Source: Armatimonadota bacterium | GTDB taxonomy: Bacteria; Armatimonadota; Fimbriimonadia; Fimbriimonadales; ATM1 | Assembly: GCA_003577165.1 (NCBI GenBank) | Contig: QEUM01000008.1 | Span: 1-64,000, forward strand | Length of the DNA stretch: 64,000 bases | Direction of reading: 5' to 3' | Translations under genes and position numbers: made by a program | The notes under the pieces: generated by a model | Seen by the model: the letters and a program-made list of their open reading frames with translations, nothing else | Told to the model about the DNA's origin: nothing | The model's database searches: none | In this document: piece after piece, positions 25,251-35,052 of the stretch | Numbering within the stretch: the stretch's first letter is position 1 | Layout: the number at the start of each line of letters is the position of its first letter

Positions 25251-26642
25251 ATGCAGACCGAAGCAATCAACCGACCGAGCGAAGATGTCCTGATCGAAGG
25301 AGATCACAACTACTCGACGTTAACCGAAAAGATCAGCACGGTTGTCACGGAGGGCAAGATTCCGCGCAACTTGCTGATGGTCTTCGGGTTCGCCGGCCTC
25401 TGTCTCACGGTTTTCCTAATCGCCGTCGCTTACCTTTTCGCAGTCGGCACGGGTGTCTGGGGAATCAACAACCCGACCGGCTGGGGGTATGCGATCATCA
25501 ACTTCGTTTGGTGGATCGGAATCGGCCACGCAGGAACGCTGATTTCGGCGATCCTTCTTCTGATGCGTCAGCGATGGCGAACGTCCATCAACCGGCTCGC
25601 CGAAACGATGACGCTGTTTGCGGTGATGTGCGCCGGACTGTTCCCGATCCTCCACCTCGGACGTCCGTGGATCTTCTACTGGCTGATGCCGTATCCGAAC
25701 GCGCTCGCGATGTGGCCCAACTTCCGCAGCCCGTTGGTGTGGGACGTGTTCGCGGTTTCGACGTACTTTACGGTTTCGCTTTTGTTCTGGTACGTCGGGC
25801 TGATTCCCGACCTCGGCACGATTCGGGACAAGGTGAAGTCGAGGGTAGGAAAGGTGCTGGCGGGGATTTTCGCGCTCGGGTGGCGCGGATCGGTCGCTCA
25901 CTGGCACCGCTACGAATCGCTTTACTTGATCTTGGCGGGGCTCTCGACTCCCCTGGTGCTATCGGTTCACTCGATCGTTAGCTTCGACTTTGCCGTTTCG
26001 ATCATTCCGGGTTGGCACACGACCGTGTTTCCCCCGTACTTCGTCGCCGGAGCGGTTTTTGCCGGGTTCGCGATGGTGCTGACTCTCGTGATTCCCATCC
26101 GGCATTGGTACGGGATGAAGGACCTGATCACGATGGACCACCTCGAGTGGATGGGCAAGATCATGCTCACGACCGGTCTCGTGGTGTTCTATGGATATCT
26201 GATCGAGATGTTCTACGCCGCGTTCAGCGGGAACCAGTACGAGATCGCACTCGCGATGAACCGGCTGACGGGGCCGTATCAAGTTTCCTACTTCTTGTTG
26301 ATTCTCTGCAACGGGCTCGTGCCGCAGTTCATGTGGTCGAAGAAACTCCGCAGGAACGAGGTTTCGCTGTTCGTCGTGAGCATGTTCGTCAGCGTGGGCA
26401 TGTGGCTGGAGCGGTTCGTCATCGTTCCGGTAAGCCTGACGCGAGACTTCATGCCATCGTCCTGGGGAATGTACGACCCGACGATTTGGGACATCGGCAC
26501 CTACGTCGGTACGTTTGGAATCTTCCTGGGCGGCATGGTTGTGTTCATGCGGTTCCTGCCAGCGATTCCGATGTCGGAGATGCGGCACTTGCTGCATATG
26601 ACGCACGCTGAAAAGGGTCATGCTCACGGGGGGGCGCACTAA
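25251..26642 (+). CDS. actC: Alternative complex III, NrfD-like membrane subunit ActC
   Basis: This 463-residue protein has about ten membrane helices and belongs to the NrfD/PsrC family, which binds quinol at the periplasmic side. Conserved stretches include NFVWWIGIGHAGTLISAILL, FPILHLGRPWIFYWL and SFDFAVSIIPGWHTTVFPPY. In ACIII it is the main quinol-binding subunit together with ActF. The His-rich C-terminus (MTHAEKGHAHGGAH) is a small peculiarity. The stop overlaps the actD ATG (TAATG). Confidence 0.95.
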   Translation: MQTEAINRPSEDVLIEGDHNYSTLTEKISTVVTEGKIPRNLLMVFGFAGLCLTVFLIAVAYLFAVGTGVWGINNPTGWGYAIINFVWWIGIGHAGTLISAILLLMRQRWRTSINRLAETMTLFAVMCAGLFPILHLGRPWIFYWLMPYPNALAMWPNFRSPLVWDVFAVSTYFTVSLLFWYVGLIPDLGTIRDKVKSRVGKVLAGIFALGWRGSVAHWHRYESLYLILAGLSTPLVLSVHSIVSFDFAVSIIPGWHTTVFPPYFVAGAVFAGFAMVLTLVIPIRHWYGMKDLITMDHLEWMGKIMLTTGLVVFYGYLIEMFYAAFSGNQYEIALAMNRLTGPYQVSYFLLILCNGLVPQFMWSKKLRRNEVSLFVVSMFVSVGMWLERFVIVPVSLTRDFMPSSWGMYDPTIWDIGTYVGTFGIFLGGMVVFMRFLPAIPMSEMRHLLHMTHAEKGHAHGGAH

Positions 26643-27193
26643 TGAGCCAAGCCGTTGCCGTAAAGACCGACCTGTTCGGAATCGTCGCTCAGTACGAGGA
26701 CTCGGATCAACTGATCGAGGCTGCTCGCCGCGCGCGCGATGCCGGATATACGAAGATGGACGGTTACGCGCCGTTCGCGATCGAGGAGTTGCCCGACATC
26801 CTCGGCAACCGCGACGACCGGATTCCGTGGGTGATGTTCTTCGGAGGAATGTTCGGCGCGATCGGCGGTTTCGGCCTGCAGGTCTGGGTTGCGAATGTGG
26901 ATTACGCGCTCAACATCGGAGGCCGTCCGAACATCAGTTGGCCGTCCTTCGTACCCGTGACGTTTGAGTGCATGGTTCTCGCGGCGGCCATCTCCGGCCT
27001 GGTCGGGATGATCGCTCTCAACGGCCTTCCGCGGCCACATCATCCGCTGTTCGACGCTCCCGACTTCGAGCGGGTAACTCAGGATCGGTTTTTCCTGTGC
27101 ATCGAGTCGAGCGATCCGAATTTCGATCGTGACTCCGTGGCGAAGTTTCTTGAGAGCACAGGAGCGATCTCCGTATCGGAGGTGAAGGAATGA
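26642..27193 (+). CDS. actD: Alternative complex III subunit ActD (DUF3341)
   Basis: This 183-residue protein matches the DUF3341 family, the ActD subunit. An N-terminal soluble domain (FGIVAQYEDSDQLIEAARRA, GYTKMDGYAPFAIEELPD) precedes two membrane helices (about 61-83 and 103-125), and the C-terminal domain includes LPRPHHPLF. It overlaps actC and actE by one and four bases, so the operon is tightly coupled. Confidence 0.93.
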   Translation: MSQAVAVKTDLFGIVAQYEDSDQLIEAARRARDAGYTKMDGYAPFAIEELPDILGNRDDRIPWVMFFGGMFGAIGGFGLQVWVANVDYALNIGGRPNISWPSFVPVTFECMVLAAAISGLVGMIALNGLPRPHHPLFDAPDFERVTQDRFFLCIESSDPNFDRDSVAKFLESTGAISVSEVKE

Positions 27194-27870
27194 GGTCCCG
27201 AATCACCATCGGCGCGAGCGCTGCGCTCGTTTGCGCGGTGTCTATCACGGCGTGCATCCGCGACGACATGTGGCAGCAGGCGAGGCTGAATCCGCTCGGC
27301 GAGAGCGAGTTCTTCGCAGACAAGAAGGCGTCGAGAGAGCCGGTCCCCGGGACAGTGGCGCGCGGCAAATTGGAAGAGGACGACTTCCTGTACCGAGGCA
27401 TGGTCGGCGGCAAGGCCGCCGAGACCTTCCCGCCGGAGATCGAGATCAAGATGGAGACCCTGACGCGGGGCCAAGAGCAGTACGATGTGTACTGCGCTCC
27501 ATGCCACGGCCGGACGGGCGACGGGCTCGGCATGATCGTCCGCCGCGGTTTCCGGCAGCCGCTGGCCTTTTACGATCCCAAACTGGCGGCCAAGCCGGTC
27601 GGCTACTACATTCAGGTTCTCAACGAGGGCTACAAGGGGCCGGACGGGAAACCGATTCCCGCCGGGACGACTCCTTATATCTGGACTGACGACATGGTTC
27701 ACCCCCCGCTCGGCAAGCAGTTGAGTGCCCACGACAAGTGGGCCGTTGTGGCGTACATTCAAGCGCTCAAACTGAGCCAGCGCGCCGGAGTGAGCGACGT
27801 CCCAGCAGAAGAACTTCAGAAACTCGAGTCCGGGGGCAGCACGGAGGCAAGCGCGAATGGAAGCCACTAA
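27190..27870 (+). CDS. actE: Alternative complex III, monoheme cytochrome c subunit ActE
   Basis: The 226-residue protein has a lipoprotein-type signal (AVSITAC at residues 16-22) and one heme c motif, CAPCH, at about residue 102. NPLGESEFFAD and RGMVGGKAAETFP are typical of ActE. It passes electrons from ActA/ActB towards the terminal acceptor. The methionine ligand is probably in TDDMVHPPLG. The ATG overlaps the actD stop and the 3' end overlaps actF. Confidence 0.93.
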   Translation: MRSRITIGASAALVCAVSITACIRDDMWQQARLNPLGESEFFADKKASREPVPGTVARGKLEEDDFLYRGMVGGKAAETFPPEIEIKMETLTRGQEQYDVYCAPCHGRTGDGLGMIVRRGFRQPLAFYDPKLAAKPVGYYIQVLNEGYKGPDGKPIPAGTTPYIWTDDMVHPPLGKQLSAHDKWAVVAYIQALKLSQRAGVSDVPAEELQKLESGGSTEASANGSH

Positions 27871-29035
27871 GCCGAGATTCCCCTCGCTCACCGGGATACA
27901 GGTCCTCGGGGCCGTCTTTGGGATCGCAGGGCTGGGATACTGGGCGACCACGGTGGGCTCGAACCCGGAGACTGCCTGGCAGAGCTACACATACGGCTTC
28001 TTCGCGTGGCTGACTCTGTCGCTCGGTCTCCTCGGGCTGACCATCCTGGTCAACTTAGTCAAGGCGAAATGGGGACTTCCTTTCGTTCGGTTTTCCGAAG
28101 CCGGCGTTCGGATGCTCGTGCTGATGCTGCTGCTCGCCATTCCGCTTGTGTTCGTCGGCCTGTCGCACGTCTACCCGTGGGCGAAGCCCGGCGGCGTTCC
28201 GGAGTGGGGTCAGACCTTCGCGTTCAAGAAGGCTTACTTGGAACCAGGGTTCTTCACGCTTCGCCTGGCGCTCTATTTCGCCATTTGGCTTGGGTTCGGT
28301 TTCGCACTGATCCGGCTTGGAAAGAAGCAGGACGAAACTGGCGATCCGAACTTGGAGAACCGGCGTTCGAGCATTGCCGCTGCGGGTGCGGTCTTCTATG
28401 TGCTTGCTGTGACATTCGCTGTCACGGACCTCATCATGTCGCTCGAAGAGCACTGGTACTCGACGATATTCGGTCTTCTCAACGTCGCGGGCCAAGCGCT
28501 TGCCGGGACTGCGCTGGTAACGGTGTTCTTGATCTCGGTGCGAAACAACGAGACGTACGAGGGCGTGATCCCCGCGCGACAGTGGCGAGACTTGGGCAAC
28601 CTACTGTTCACGCTGGTCGTCTTCTGGGCGTACCTCGCCTTTTCGCAACTGCTCATTATTTGGTCGGGCAACTTGCCTGAAGAGATCACTTACTACATGA
28701 ATCGCAGCGAAGGGCCGTGGTTCTATGTCGGCGTCGCGATCTGCTTCCTTCACTTCCTGCTGCCGTTCCTGCTGCTGCTCTCAAGCCGCGTCAAGAAGAC
28801 GCCTGGGATGCTGGCGGGAGTTGCCGTGTTCATCCTTCTGATGCGGGCTGCGGAAGTGACTTGGGCGGTCATCCCGTCGCTCCATCGCGAAGGCCTACCG
28901 TTTTTGCCGACTGACGCCGCTGCGTTTATCGGCATCGGCGGGATTTGGGTCGCTGTCTTCTGCCAAGTCCTCAAGTCTTCAAAACTGATTCCTTCCTATG
29001 CGCCTGTCACTCGGAGGTTAGTCGAACATGCATGA
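27857..29035 (+). CDS. actF: Alternative complex III, second NrfD-like subunit ActF
   Basis: This 392-residue polytopic protein is the second NrfD-like subunit of ACIII. About ten helices are visible. FAVTDLIMSLEEHWYSTIFG and LAFSQLLIIWSGNLPEE are characteristic of ActF. The first 14 bases overlap actE, so the genes are translationally coupled. It completes the actA-F set. Confidence 0.94.
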   Translation: MEATKPRFPSLTGIQVLGAVFGIAGLGYWATTVGSNPETAWQSYTYGFFAWLTLSLGLLGLTILVNLVKAKWGLPFVRFSEAGVRMLVLMLLLAIPLVFVGLSHVYPWAKPGGVPEWGQTFAFKKAYLEPGFFTLRLALYFAIWLGFGFALIRLGKKQDETGDPNLENRRSSIAAAGAVFYVLAVTFAVTDLIMSLEEHWYSTIFGLLNVAGQALAGTALVTVFLISVRNNETYEGVIPARQWRDLGNLLFTLVVFWAYLAFSQLLIIWSGNLPEEITYYMNRSEGPWFYVGVAICFLHFLLPFLLLLSSRVKKTPGMLAGVAVFILLMRAAEVTWAVIPSLHREGLPFLPTDAAAFIGIGGIWVAVFCQVLKSSKLIPSYAPVTRRLVEHA

Positions 29036-29465
29036 ACATGATTCCGAGCCGCACGTCGACCAGGGATACGAAAAGGATGATCTGTATCGCCCAAAGTCGG
29101 CGTTCATCTTCTCATTCGGCATTCTCGCCGGGACTGCGCTTTTCATTGTGTTGATGATCGGTGTGAACCGCTTCGTCCTCAATCGCCGGCCGACGCTGGA
29201 AAGCACCCCGTGGACACAGACGAAATTCGACCCGACCGGCCAGGCGGTCGTCGAAGCGGCTCCGACGGAGAACTTCAAGAAGCACTTCGAACAGGAGCAG
29301 GAGATGCTCACCACCTATGGCTGGGTGGACAAGGAGAAGGGCGTCGTTCGAATCCCGATTCAGAAAGCGATGGAAATAGCGGCGCAGCGTGGACTTCCGC
29401 TAAGCAAGCCTGCGGCAGAACCCCAGCCGAGCACGGACACCCCGAAGCAGGAGGGCAATGGATAG
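29028..29465 (+). CDS. Hypothetical single-helix protein in the ACIII/cox operon
   Basis: This 145-residue protein has a polar N-terminus, one membrane helix (residues 24-45), and a soluble tail carrying EQEMLTTYGWVDKEKGVVRI then PIQKAMEIAAQRGLP. I have seen similar YGWVD...VRIPI...RAM segments in small proteins next to SCO genes in other phyla, but I cannot name the family. A GGAGG lies ten bases before the ATG. Its position between actF and the second SCO suggests a supercomplex subunit or assembly factor. Confidence 0.65.
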   Translation: MHEHDSEPHVDQGYEKDDLYRPKSAFIFSFGILAGTALFIVLMIGVNRFVLNRRPTLESTPWTQTKFDPTGQAVVEAAPTENFKKHFEQEQEMLTTYGWVDKEKGVVRIPIQKAMEIAAQRGLPLSKPAAEPQPSTDTPKQEGNG

Positions 29466-30330
29466 GTTCGCCCTTCGAGTCTGGGCCGCTGCGGCGGTGA
29501 CCGTCGCAACTCTTGTTGCGGCGGCGTTGCCGGCGCGCGCGCAGATTTCCGCCCAAGATTTGAGCGACCGGGTCGGGATCGATCAGAGGCTCAACGATCT
29601 GGTTCCGCTCGACGCGTCGTTCGTGGACGAGAAGGGAAAGGCCGTTAAGATCGGCGACTACTTGGGCAACAAGAAACCCATCCTGCTGGTGCTGATCTAT
29701 TACAAGTGCCCGTCGCTTTGCAACCGCATTCTGAACGCGACGCTGGAGGCCATACAGCCCATCAAGTACACGGTCGGAAAGGAATTCGACATCGTGTGCG
29801 TGTCCATTGACCCGCGGGAGACGCCCGACGTGGCGAACCGCAAGAAGCAGTCCTACGTTCGATCTTACGGCCGAGAGGGTTCCGCGAACGGTTGGCACTT
29901 CCTAACGGGCACGGAGAGCGAGATTCAGCGGTTGGCGGCAGCCACCGGCTACCGATACGCCTATGACCCCAAGTTCGACATCTACGCGCACGGCGCCGGG
30001 ATTATGCTGGTGACGCCGGAGGGCCACCTCGCTCAGTATTTCCTCGGAATCGAGTACTCGCCACGCGATCTGGAACTCGCGATTACGCAGGCATCAGAGG
30101 AGCGAATCGGTTCGCTCGTAGACGACATTATCTTGTATTGTTTCATCTGGGATCCGAGTACCGGGAAGTACTCGCTGCAGATCCTGCGCGTCGTTCAGTT
30201 GGGCGCGATCCTCACCGTGCTCGTTCTCGGCATCGGGATCGTACGCATGGTACGAAAGGAAAAACGCAATCCGATGCTACCGCCCGGACCCCGCACTGAC
30301 GATCCATCTGGAGAGAAGAAAAACGCATGA
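29458..30330 (+). CDS. SCO family protein with C-terminal membrane helix
   Basis: The 290-residue protein has a cleavable signal peptide (ending ALPARAQ), a thioredoxin-like SCO domain with the copper-site CxxxC in YYKCPSLCN, a His in YAHGAGIMLVTPEG, and a C-terminal membrane helix (about 238-260) after FIWDPSTGKYSLQ. This longer SCO type is often encoded directly before coxB. It overlaps the preceding gene by eight bases and coxB by four. It probably loads copper into CuA of the downstream subunit II. Confidence 0.9.
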   Translation: MDRFALRVWAAAAVTVATLVAAALPARAQISAQDLSDRVGIDQRLNDLVPLDASFVDEKGKAVKIGDYLGNKKPILLVLIYYKCPSLCNRILNATLEAIQPIKYTVGKEFDIVCVSIDPRETPDVANRKKQSYVRSYGREGSANGWHFLTGTESEIQRLAAATGYRYAYDPKFDIYAHGAGIMLVTPEGHLAQYFLGIEYSPRDLELAITQASEERIGSLVDDIILYCFIWDPSTGKYSLQILRVVQLGAILTVLVLGIGIVRMVRKEKRNPMLPPGPRTDDPSGEKKNA

Positions 30331-31343
30331 TGTTAGCCCAGTTCTTGCCGGAGCAAGCCTCCGAGTTCGCGCCTCAGATCGACTTCCTCTATTTGCTGTT
30401 GGTCGCCCTGACGGCCTTCTTTACGTTGGGAATCAAGGCCGTCATCATCTACTTCATCGTGAAGTATCGCCAGGGGAAGAAGGCGGACCGCTCGAACCCA
30501 CAGCATCACCACACGAAGTTGGAACTGACTTGGACGATCCTTCCGACGCTGATGCTCGTGCCGATCTTTTGGTGGAACGCGGAGCTGTTCATCAACATGT
30601 ACGAACCGCTCGACGTCTCGAAGGCGAGGAATTCGCTGGAGATTTACGTCGTTGGAAAGCAGTGGATGTGGCATCTGCAGCATCCCACCGGTCAGCGCGA
30701 GAACAACGAACTGCACATTCCTGTTGGACGACCTATCAAACTCACGATGATCGCGCAGGACGTGCTCCACAGTTTCTACGTTCCGGCATTCCGCGTGAAG
30801 AAGGACGTCGTTCCAGGCCGGTACACGACCCAGTGGTTCGTTCCGACGAAGGTGGGCAAGTACCATCTGTTTTGCGCTGAGTATTGCGGCACGAAGCACT
30901 CCGAAATGGGAGGCTACGTGTACGTGATGGAGCCCGAAGATTATGAAAAGTGGCTTGAGGACGCTCGCTGGGGCATGGGCAATTTCCGATCGGCGGAGAC
31001 GATGGAGGCGGCAGGCAAGCGGCTCTTCACGGAACTCAAGTGCGTGGATTGTCATGGCGAGAAGGCAACGCAGCGAGTTCCCTTGGATGGGATTTACGGT
31101 ACAGAGAGGCTCCTTTCGGACGGGCGTCGCGTTGTGGCTGACGACGAGTATCTGAGGAGATCGATCTTGGACCCAGGCGCCATGAAGGTCGCCGGACATG
31201 AACCGATCATGCCTCCTTATGCCGGTCGGGTCCTTGAGCAGGAGATTCTCGAACTGATCACTTACATCAAGTCGCTGTCCGCCAAGCCAGAGCCGGTGGG
31301 GAAGCCGGCGGCTGAGGCGAGTGAAGCAAGAGGTACTGAATGA
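30327..31343 (+). CDS. coxB: Cytochrome c oxidase subunit II with fused cytochrome c (caa3)
   Basis: The 338-residue subunit II has two N-terminal membrane helices, a cupredoxin domain with the CuA ligands (HSFYVPAFR and [12 protein letters not shown] at about residues 187-198), and a C-terminal cytochrome c domain with CVDCH near residue 237. The fusion marks a caa3-type oxidase. An exposed Met in EPIMPPYAG is the expected heme ligand. The gene is coupled to the SCO gene before it and to coxA after it. Confidence 0.96.
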   Translation: MMLAQFLPEQASEFAPQIDFLYLLLVALTAFFTLGIKAVIIYFIVKYRQGKKADRSNPQHHHTKLELTWTILPTLMLVPIFWWNAELFINMYEPLDVSKARNSLEIYVVGKQWMWHLQHPTGQRENNELHIPVGRPIKLTMIAQDVLHSFYVPAFRVKKDVVPGRYTTQWFVPTKVGKYHLFCAEYCGTKHSEMGGYVYVMEPEDYEKWLEDARWGMGNFRSAETMEAAGKRLFTELKCVDCHGEKATQRVPLDGIYGTERLLSDGRRVVADDEYLRRSILDPGAMKVAGHEPIMPPYAGRVLEQEILELITYIKSLSAKPEPVGKPAAEASEARGTE

Positions 31344-32959
31344 GCGCAGTTGCTGAGCCAAAAACCGAGAAAAACTATCTCAACGTCGACTACAGCATTA
31401 AGTCGTGGTTGACGACGCTGGATCACAAGCGGATCGGGATTCTCTATCTCGTTGCCATCACCATCTTCTTCATGGTGGGCGGGTTCATGGCGCTCTTGAT
31501 CCGCACGGAACTGGCGACGCCTCAAGGCGACCTGCTGTCGAGTGACCAGTACAATCGCGCATTCACGATGCACGGCGTCGTGCTGATCTTCTTCTTCCTG
31601 CTTCCTTCGACGCCTGCGGTTCTTGGCAACTTCCTCTTGCCGATCATGATCGGCGCGCGTGACGTCGCCTTCCCGAAATTGAATCTGGCGAGTTGGTACG
31701 CGTTCATGATCGGAGGCACGCTTGGAGTCATCTCTCTGGTTCTCGGCGGCATTGACACGGGCTGGACGTTTTACGCGCCGTACTCCTCGAACTTCTCGAA
31801 CACGCCGGTGGTGTGGGCCATCGCTGGAGCGTTCGTCGCGGGATTTGGAAACATCGCGACGGCCGTCAACTTCATCGTTACCATTCACAAGATGCGGGCG
31901 CCAGGTCTCACCTGGTTTAGGCTGCCGCTGTTCGTTTGGGCACAGTACGCGACGGCGGTCATCGGCGTCTTGGGCACGCCGGTCATCGCGATCACCATCT
32001 TTCTGGTCGCCTTTGAGCGACTGACGGGAATGGGGATCTTTGACCCTGCACGCGGCGGCGATCCCATCCTGATGCAGCACCTGTTCTGGTTCTACTCGCA
32101 CCCCGCGGTGTACATCATGATCCTGCCCGCGATGGGCGTGACGAGCGAGATGATCGCGGCTGCATCGCAGAAGCGAGTGTTCGGATACGAGTTCGTCGCG
32201 TTCTCGAGCCTGGCCATCGCGATTATCGGATTCCTTGTCTGGGGCCACCACCTGTTCGTAAGCGGCCAGTCTGTGTTCGCGGGACTGGTGTTCAGCGTGC
32301 TGACGTTCATCGTTGCGATCCCTTCGGCAATCAAGACTTTCAACTGGGTGGCCACGATGTACAAGGGCAACTTGCAGATGAACACGCCGATGTTTTGGGC
32401 GGTCGCCTTCTTGGGACTGTTCCTGATCGGCGGGCTCACGGGCCTGTTCCTGTCATCGCTTGCGACCGACATCCACCTTCACGACACGTATTTCGTCGTC
32501 GCGCACTTCCACTACATCATGGTGGGTGGCGCGATCATCGGATTCATCGGCGGACTCCACTTCTGGTGGCCTAAGATCACAGGGCGCATGTATCCAGAAT
32601 CGTGGGGCAAGGCCGGCGCGATCATGGTGTTCACGGGCTTCTCACTGACGTTCCTTCCGCAGTTTGTCTTAGGACAGCTGGGCATGCCGCGTCGGTATCA
32701 CACGTATCCGGAGGAGTTTCAAATCCTGCACGTGCTGTCGACCGGCGGCGCATATTTGTTAGGATTTGCGATGACCACGATCATCGTGTACCTTGCGTGG
32801 TCGGCGAAGTACGGCAAGCCCGCACCGCCGAATCCATGGAAGGCAAAAGGACTGGAATGGGAGACGCCTTCTCCTCCGCCGACTGAGAACTTCACCTATA
32901 AGGTGGTGGTCACAGAGCCGGCGTACAACTACCACAAGGATTCGGGAGGCCACCACTAA
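31340..32959 (+). CDS. coxA: Cytochrome c oxidase subunit I (A2-type heme-copper oxidase)
   Basis: This 539-residue catalytic subunit binds heme A and the heme a3-CuB site that reduces oxygen. [17 protein letters not shown] carries heme and copper ligands, and [18 protein letters not shown] carries a CuB His and the cross-linked Tyr. The YSHPxV sequence, in place of the Glu of GHPEVY, is the marker of A2-type oxidases, in which Tyr and Ser substitute in the D-channel. Rhodothermus marinus, which also has ACIII, has the same type. Confidence 0.96.
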   Translation: MSAVAEPKTEKNYLNVDYSIKSWLTTLDHKRIGILYLVAITIFFMVGGFMALLIRTELATPQGDLLSSDQYNRAFTMHGVVLIFFFLLPSTPAVLGNFLLPIMIGARDVAFPKLNLASWYAFMIGGTLGVISLVLGGIDTGWTFYAPYSSNFSNTPVVWAIAGAFVAGFGNIATAVNFIVTIHKMRAPGLTWFRLPLFVWAQYATAVIGVLGTPVIAITIFLVAFERLTGMGIFDPARGGDPILMQHLFWFYSHPAVYIMILPAMGVTSEMIAAASQKRVFGYEFVAFSSLAIAIIGFLVWGHHLFVSGQSVFAGLVFSVLTFIVAIPSAIKTFNWVATMYKGNLQMNTPMFWAVAFLGLFLIGGLTGLFLSSLATDIHLHDTYFVVAHFHYIMVGGAIIGFIGGLHFWWPKITGRMYPESWGKAGAIMVFTGFSLTFLPQFVLGQLGMPRRYHTYPEEFQILHVLSTGGAYLLGFAMTTIIVYLAWSAKYGKPAPPNPWKAKGLEWETPSPPPTENFTYKVVVTEPAYNYHKDSGGHH

Positions 32960-33621
32960 TGAGCACGGAGACCCAAGAACACGACCCGCTGCTCGCGCAT
33001 CAGTTCGAGGATGTCGAACAGCAGACGGACTCGTACGTTCTCGGCATGTGGGTGTTCCTCGTAACGGAGGTTCTGTTCTTCGGCGGGATGATCTTAGCGT
33101 TCATCCTGTACAGGAATATGTACTTCCCGGCGTTCGCCGAGGCCCACCAGAAACTCGACTGGCGTCTGGGCGGCGTCAACACGATCGTGCTGCTGACTTC
33201 GAGTTTCACGATGGCGATGGCGGTATGGGCTTCTCAGAAGAGGGACTACGGCAAACAACTCATGTTCCTCACGATCACCGTGCTGTGTGCCCTCGCGTTC
33301 TTGGTCATCAAGTATTTCGAGTACAGCGCAAAGTTCGAGCACCACTTGGTGCCCGGCACAAACTTCCACTTTGACGGTCAGAACCAGAACGGAGTCCAGT
33401 TGTTCTTCGGCTTGTACTTCGCCCTCACGGGATTGCACGGGTTCCACGTGTTGGTCGGTGTGCTGGTTATCGGCGTCCTGATGTTCCGAGTGTGGAAGCT
33501 GCGCAAGCAGGAGCAAGACTACGTGCCGACCGAACTTGTCGGACTGTACTGGCACTTCGTCGACATCGTATGGATCTTCTTGTACCCGATGCTCTATCTG
33601 CTCGGCGGAGTGCACATTTAG
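32959..33621 (+). CDS. coxC: Cytochrome c oxidase subunit III
   Basis: The 220-residue protein has five membrane helices plus a polar N-terminus, typical of bacterial subunit III. GMWVFLVTEVLFFGGMILAF, LTGLHGFHVLVGVLVIG and GLYWHFVDIVWIFLYPMLYL are the conserved stretches. The ATG overlaps the coxA stop (TAATG). It differs clearly from the 19425-20072 paralogue. Confidence 0.95.
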   Translation: MSTETQEHDPLLAHQFEDVEQQTDSYVLGMWVFLVTEVLFFGGMILAFILYRNMYFPAFAEAHQKLDWRLGGVNTIVLLTSSFTMAMAVWASQKRDYGKQLMFLTITVLCALAFLVIKYFEYSAKFEHHLVPGTNFHFDGQNQNGVQLFFGLYFALTGLHGFHVLVGVLVIGVLMFRVWKLRKQEQDYVPTELVGLYWHFVDIVWIFLYPMLYLLGGVHI

Positions 33622-33633
33622 GAGGAGCGCTTT

Positions 33634-33933
33634 ATGCACGGTCACATCAGTAGTCCCGCTACGTTCATCAAGACTTTCATCATCCTTCTGATTCTCATGG
33701 CAGTTACGGTTCTTGTCGCCACGAAGGACCTGGGTTGGTTGAACACGCCTATCGCTATGGCGATCGCGATCTGCAAGACGGCCTTCGTGGTGCTGTTCTT
33801 CATGGGGCTGAAGTACAGTTCTCGGCTGAGCCAGGTATGGGCGGGCGTGGGGCTGCTGTTCTTCATCATCCTGATCGGCTTGACGATCCCCGACTACCTG
33901 ACCCGACACGACCTGCCGGGCTGGTCAGAGTAG
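33634..33933 (+). CDS. coxD: Cytochrome c oxidase subunit IV (CtaF-like)
   Basis: This 99-residue protein with three membrane helices matches the prokaryotic subunit IV family. FIILLILMAVTVLVATKDLG and KTAFVVLFFMGLKYSSRLSQ are the typical segments. GGAGG lies before the ATG. It is the last gene of the oxidase operon and is followed by a hairpin. Confidence 0.9.
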   Translation: MHGHISSPATFIKTFIILLILMAVTVLVATKDLGWLNTPIAMAIAICKTAFVVLFFMGLKYSSRLSQVWAGVGLLFFIILIGLTIPDYLTRHDLPGWSE

Positions 33934-33942
33934 GCGGACGGG

Positions 33943-33981
33943 AGGCCCGAAGGGCCCTGCCTGGGGCTGCAGTTCGGGCCT
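33943..33981 (+). terminator. Hairpin after the cox operon
   Basis: AGGCCCGA (33943-33950) pairs with TCGGGCCT (33974-33981); a smaller GGCCC-GAA-GGGCC stem competes with it. There is no T-run, so it may be a pause or a factor-dependent end. Confidence 0.45.
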
Positions 33982-34035
33982 GCTTCCGGCCAACGACGGT
34001 CGCCGACCCGCCGGCGTAGGAAATAATCAGCGAAG

Positions 34036-35052
34036 TTGCGAAGAGTCATCCTCCAATCGCCGGGGCGCATCAGCGTCGAGGACCAGGATCCAACGGGGCC
34101 TGGGCCGGGCGAGGTGCTCATTCGGGTGCGCTGCGCGACGACGTGCGGGACAGACCTGAAGGCGTATCTGAGGGGCCATCCTCAAATCCCGATGCCCGGA
34201 CCGTTCGGGCACGAGTACAGCGGAGAGATCGCGTCCGTGGGGGGCGACGTCAATGGCTTCCTGCCTGGCGACCCGATCATGGGAGTGCACAGCGCGCCGT
34301 GCGGCGTCTGCTTCTGGTGCAGACGGGGTCAAGAGAACCTGTGCATCGACATCATGAAGTCGAAGGTGTTGGGGTCGTTCGCCGAGTACCTTTTGCTTCC
34401 GGCGAACATCGTCCTGCGAAACCTGTACAAGAAGCCGCCGACGATCTCTTTCCAACGGGCCGCCCTCCTGGAGCCGCTCGCCTGTGTCGCTGATGCGATT
34501 CGCCGGATGCGGCTGCGTATGGATGACAGCGTGCTGCTCGTGGGCTCTGGCGCGATCGCTCTTCTCTTCGAGGCGGCGCTGAGATTCAACGGTGTAGGTG
34601 ACGTGACCGTCGCGGGACGCAACGAGAATCGGCTCGATGCGCTCTCTGACTTGGGCTTGAACCCTATCCACGTGCGCGAAATTCCAGGCGCGCTGGAAGC
34701 GAAAACCAGCGGACGGGGATTCGACGTGGTCGTGGAGTGCGCGGGCAAACTCGATGCCTGGCAGCAGGCGATGCAGTCCGTGCGCAGGGGGGGGCAAGTT
34801 GTGTTCTTTGGAGGCTGTCCGCTCGGCACCCAACTCGATCTCGACACGGGAAGGATGCATTACGACGACCTCACGCTCATCTCACCCTTCCACTTCGGAA
34901 CGGAGGCCGTGAGGACGGCGCGCGAATGGCTGCTCGATGAGAGGTTTGCCCCTGTGGAACTGATCACGCAAGAGGCCGAACTCGAGAGCGCGCCGGAAGT
35001 TTTCGAAGACTTGCGGCACGGACGTGCCATCAAGGTCGCCTTCATGCCATGA
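34036..35052 (+). CDS. Zinc-dependent alcohol/polyol dehydrogenase (MDR family)
   Basis: This 338-residue medium-chain dehydrogenase keeps the catalytic zinc ligands (CGTD at about 38, GHE at about 60, and the EP of LEPLACV), the structural zinc cluster CGVCFWCRRGQENLC and a GSGAIA dinucleotide loop. Sorbitol and threonine dehydrogenases are the closest named relatives by motif. The start is a TTG with AATAAT 8 bases upstream. It begins an operon with a second dehydrogenase, a cupin and a protease, so it may act on a sugar or polyol. The substrate is not predictable. Confidence 0.85.
   Translation: MRRVILQSPGRISVEDQDPTGPGPGEVLIRVRCATTCGTDLKAYLRGHPQIPMPGPFGHEYSGEIASVGGDVNGFLPGDPIMGVHSAPCGVCFWCRRGQENLCIDIMKSKVLGSFAEYLLLPANIVLRNLYKKPPTISFQRAALLEPLACVADAIRRMRLRMDDSVLLVGSGAIALLFEAALRFNGVGDVTVAGRNENRLDALSDLGLNPIHVREIPGALEAKTSGRGFDVVVECAGKLDAWQQAMQSVRRGGQVVFFGGCPLGTQLDLDTGRMHYDDLTLISPFHFGTEAVRTAREWLLDERFAPVELITQEAELESAPEVFEDLRHGRAIKVAFMP

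Noticed and set aside
24746-25981. 411-codon plus-strand ORF in another frame of actB and actC
   Set aside because: It overlaps the ferredoxin motifs of actB and the helices of actC; no domain is visible.
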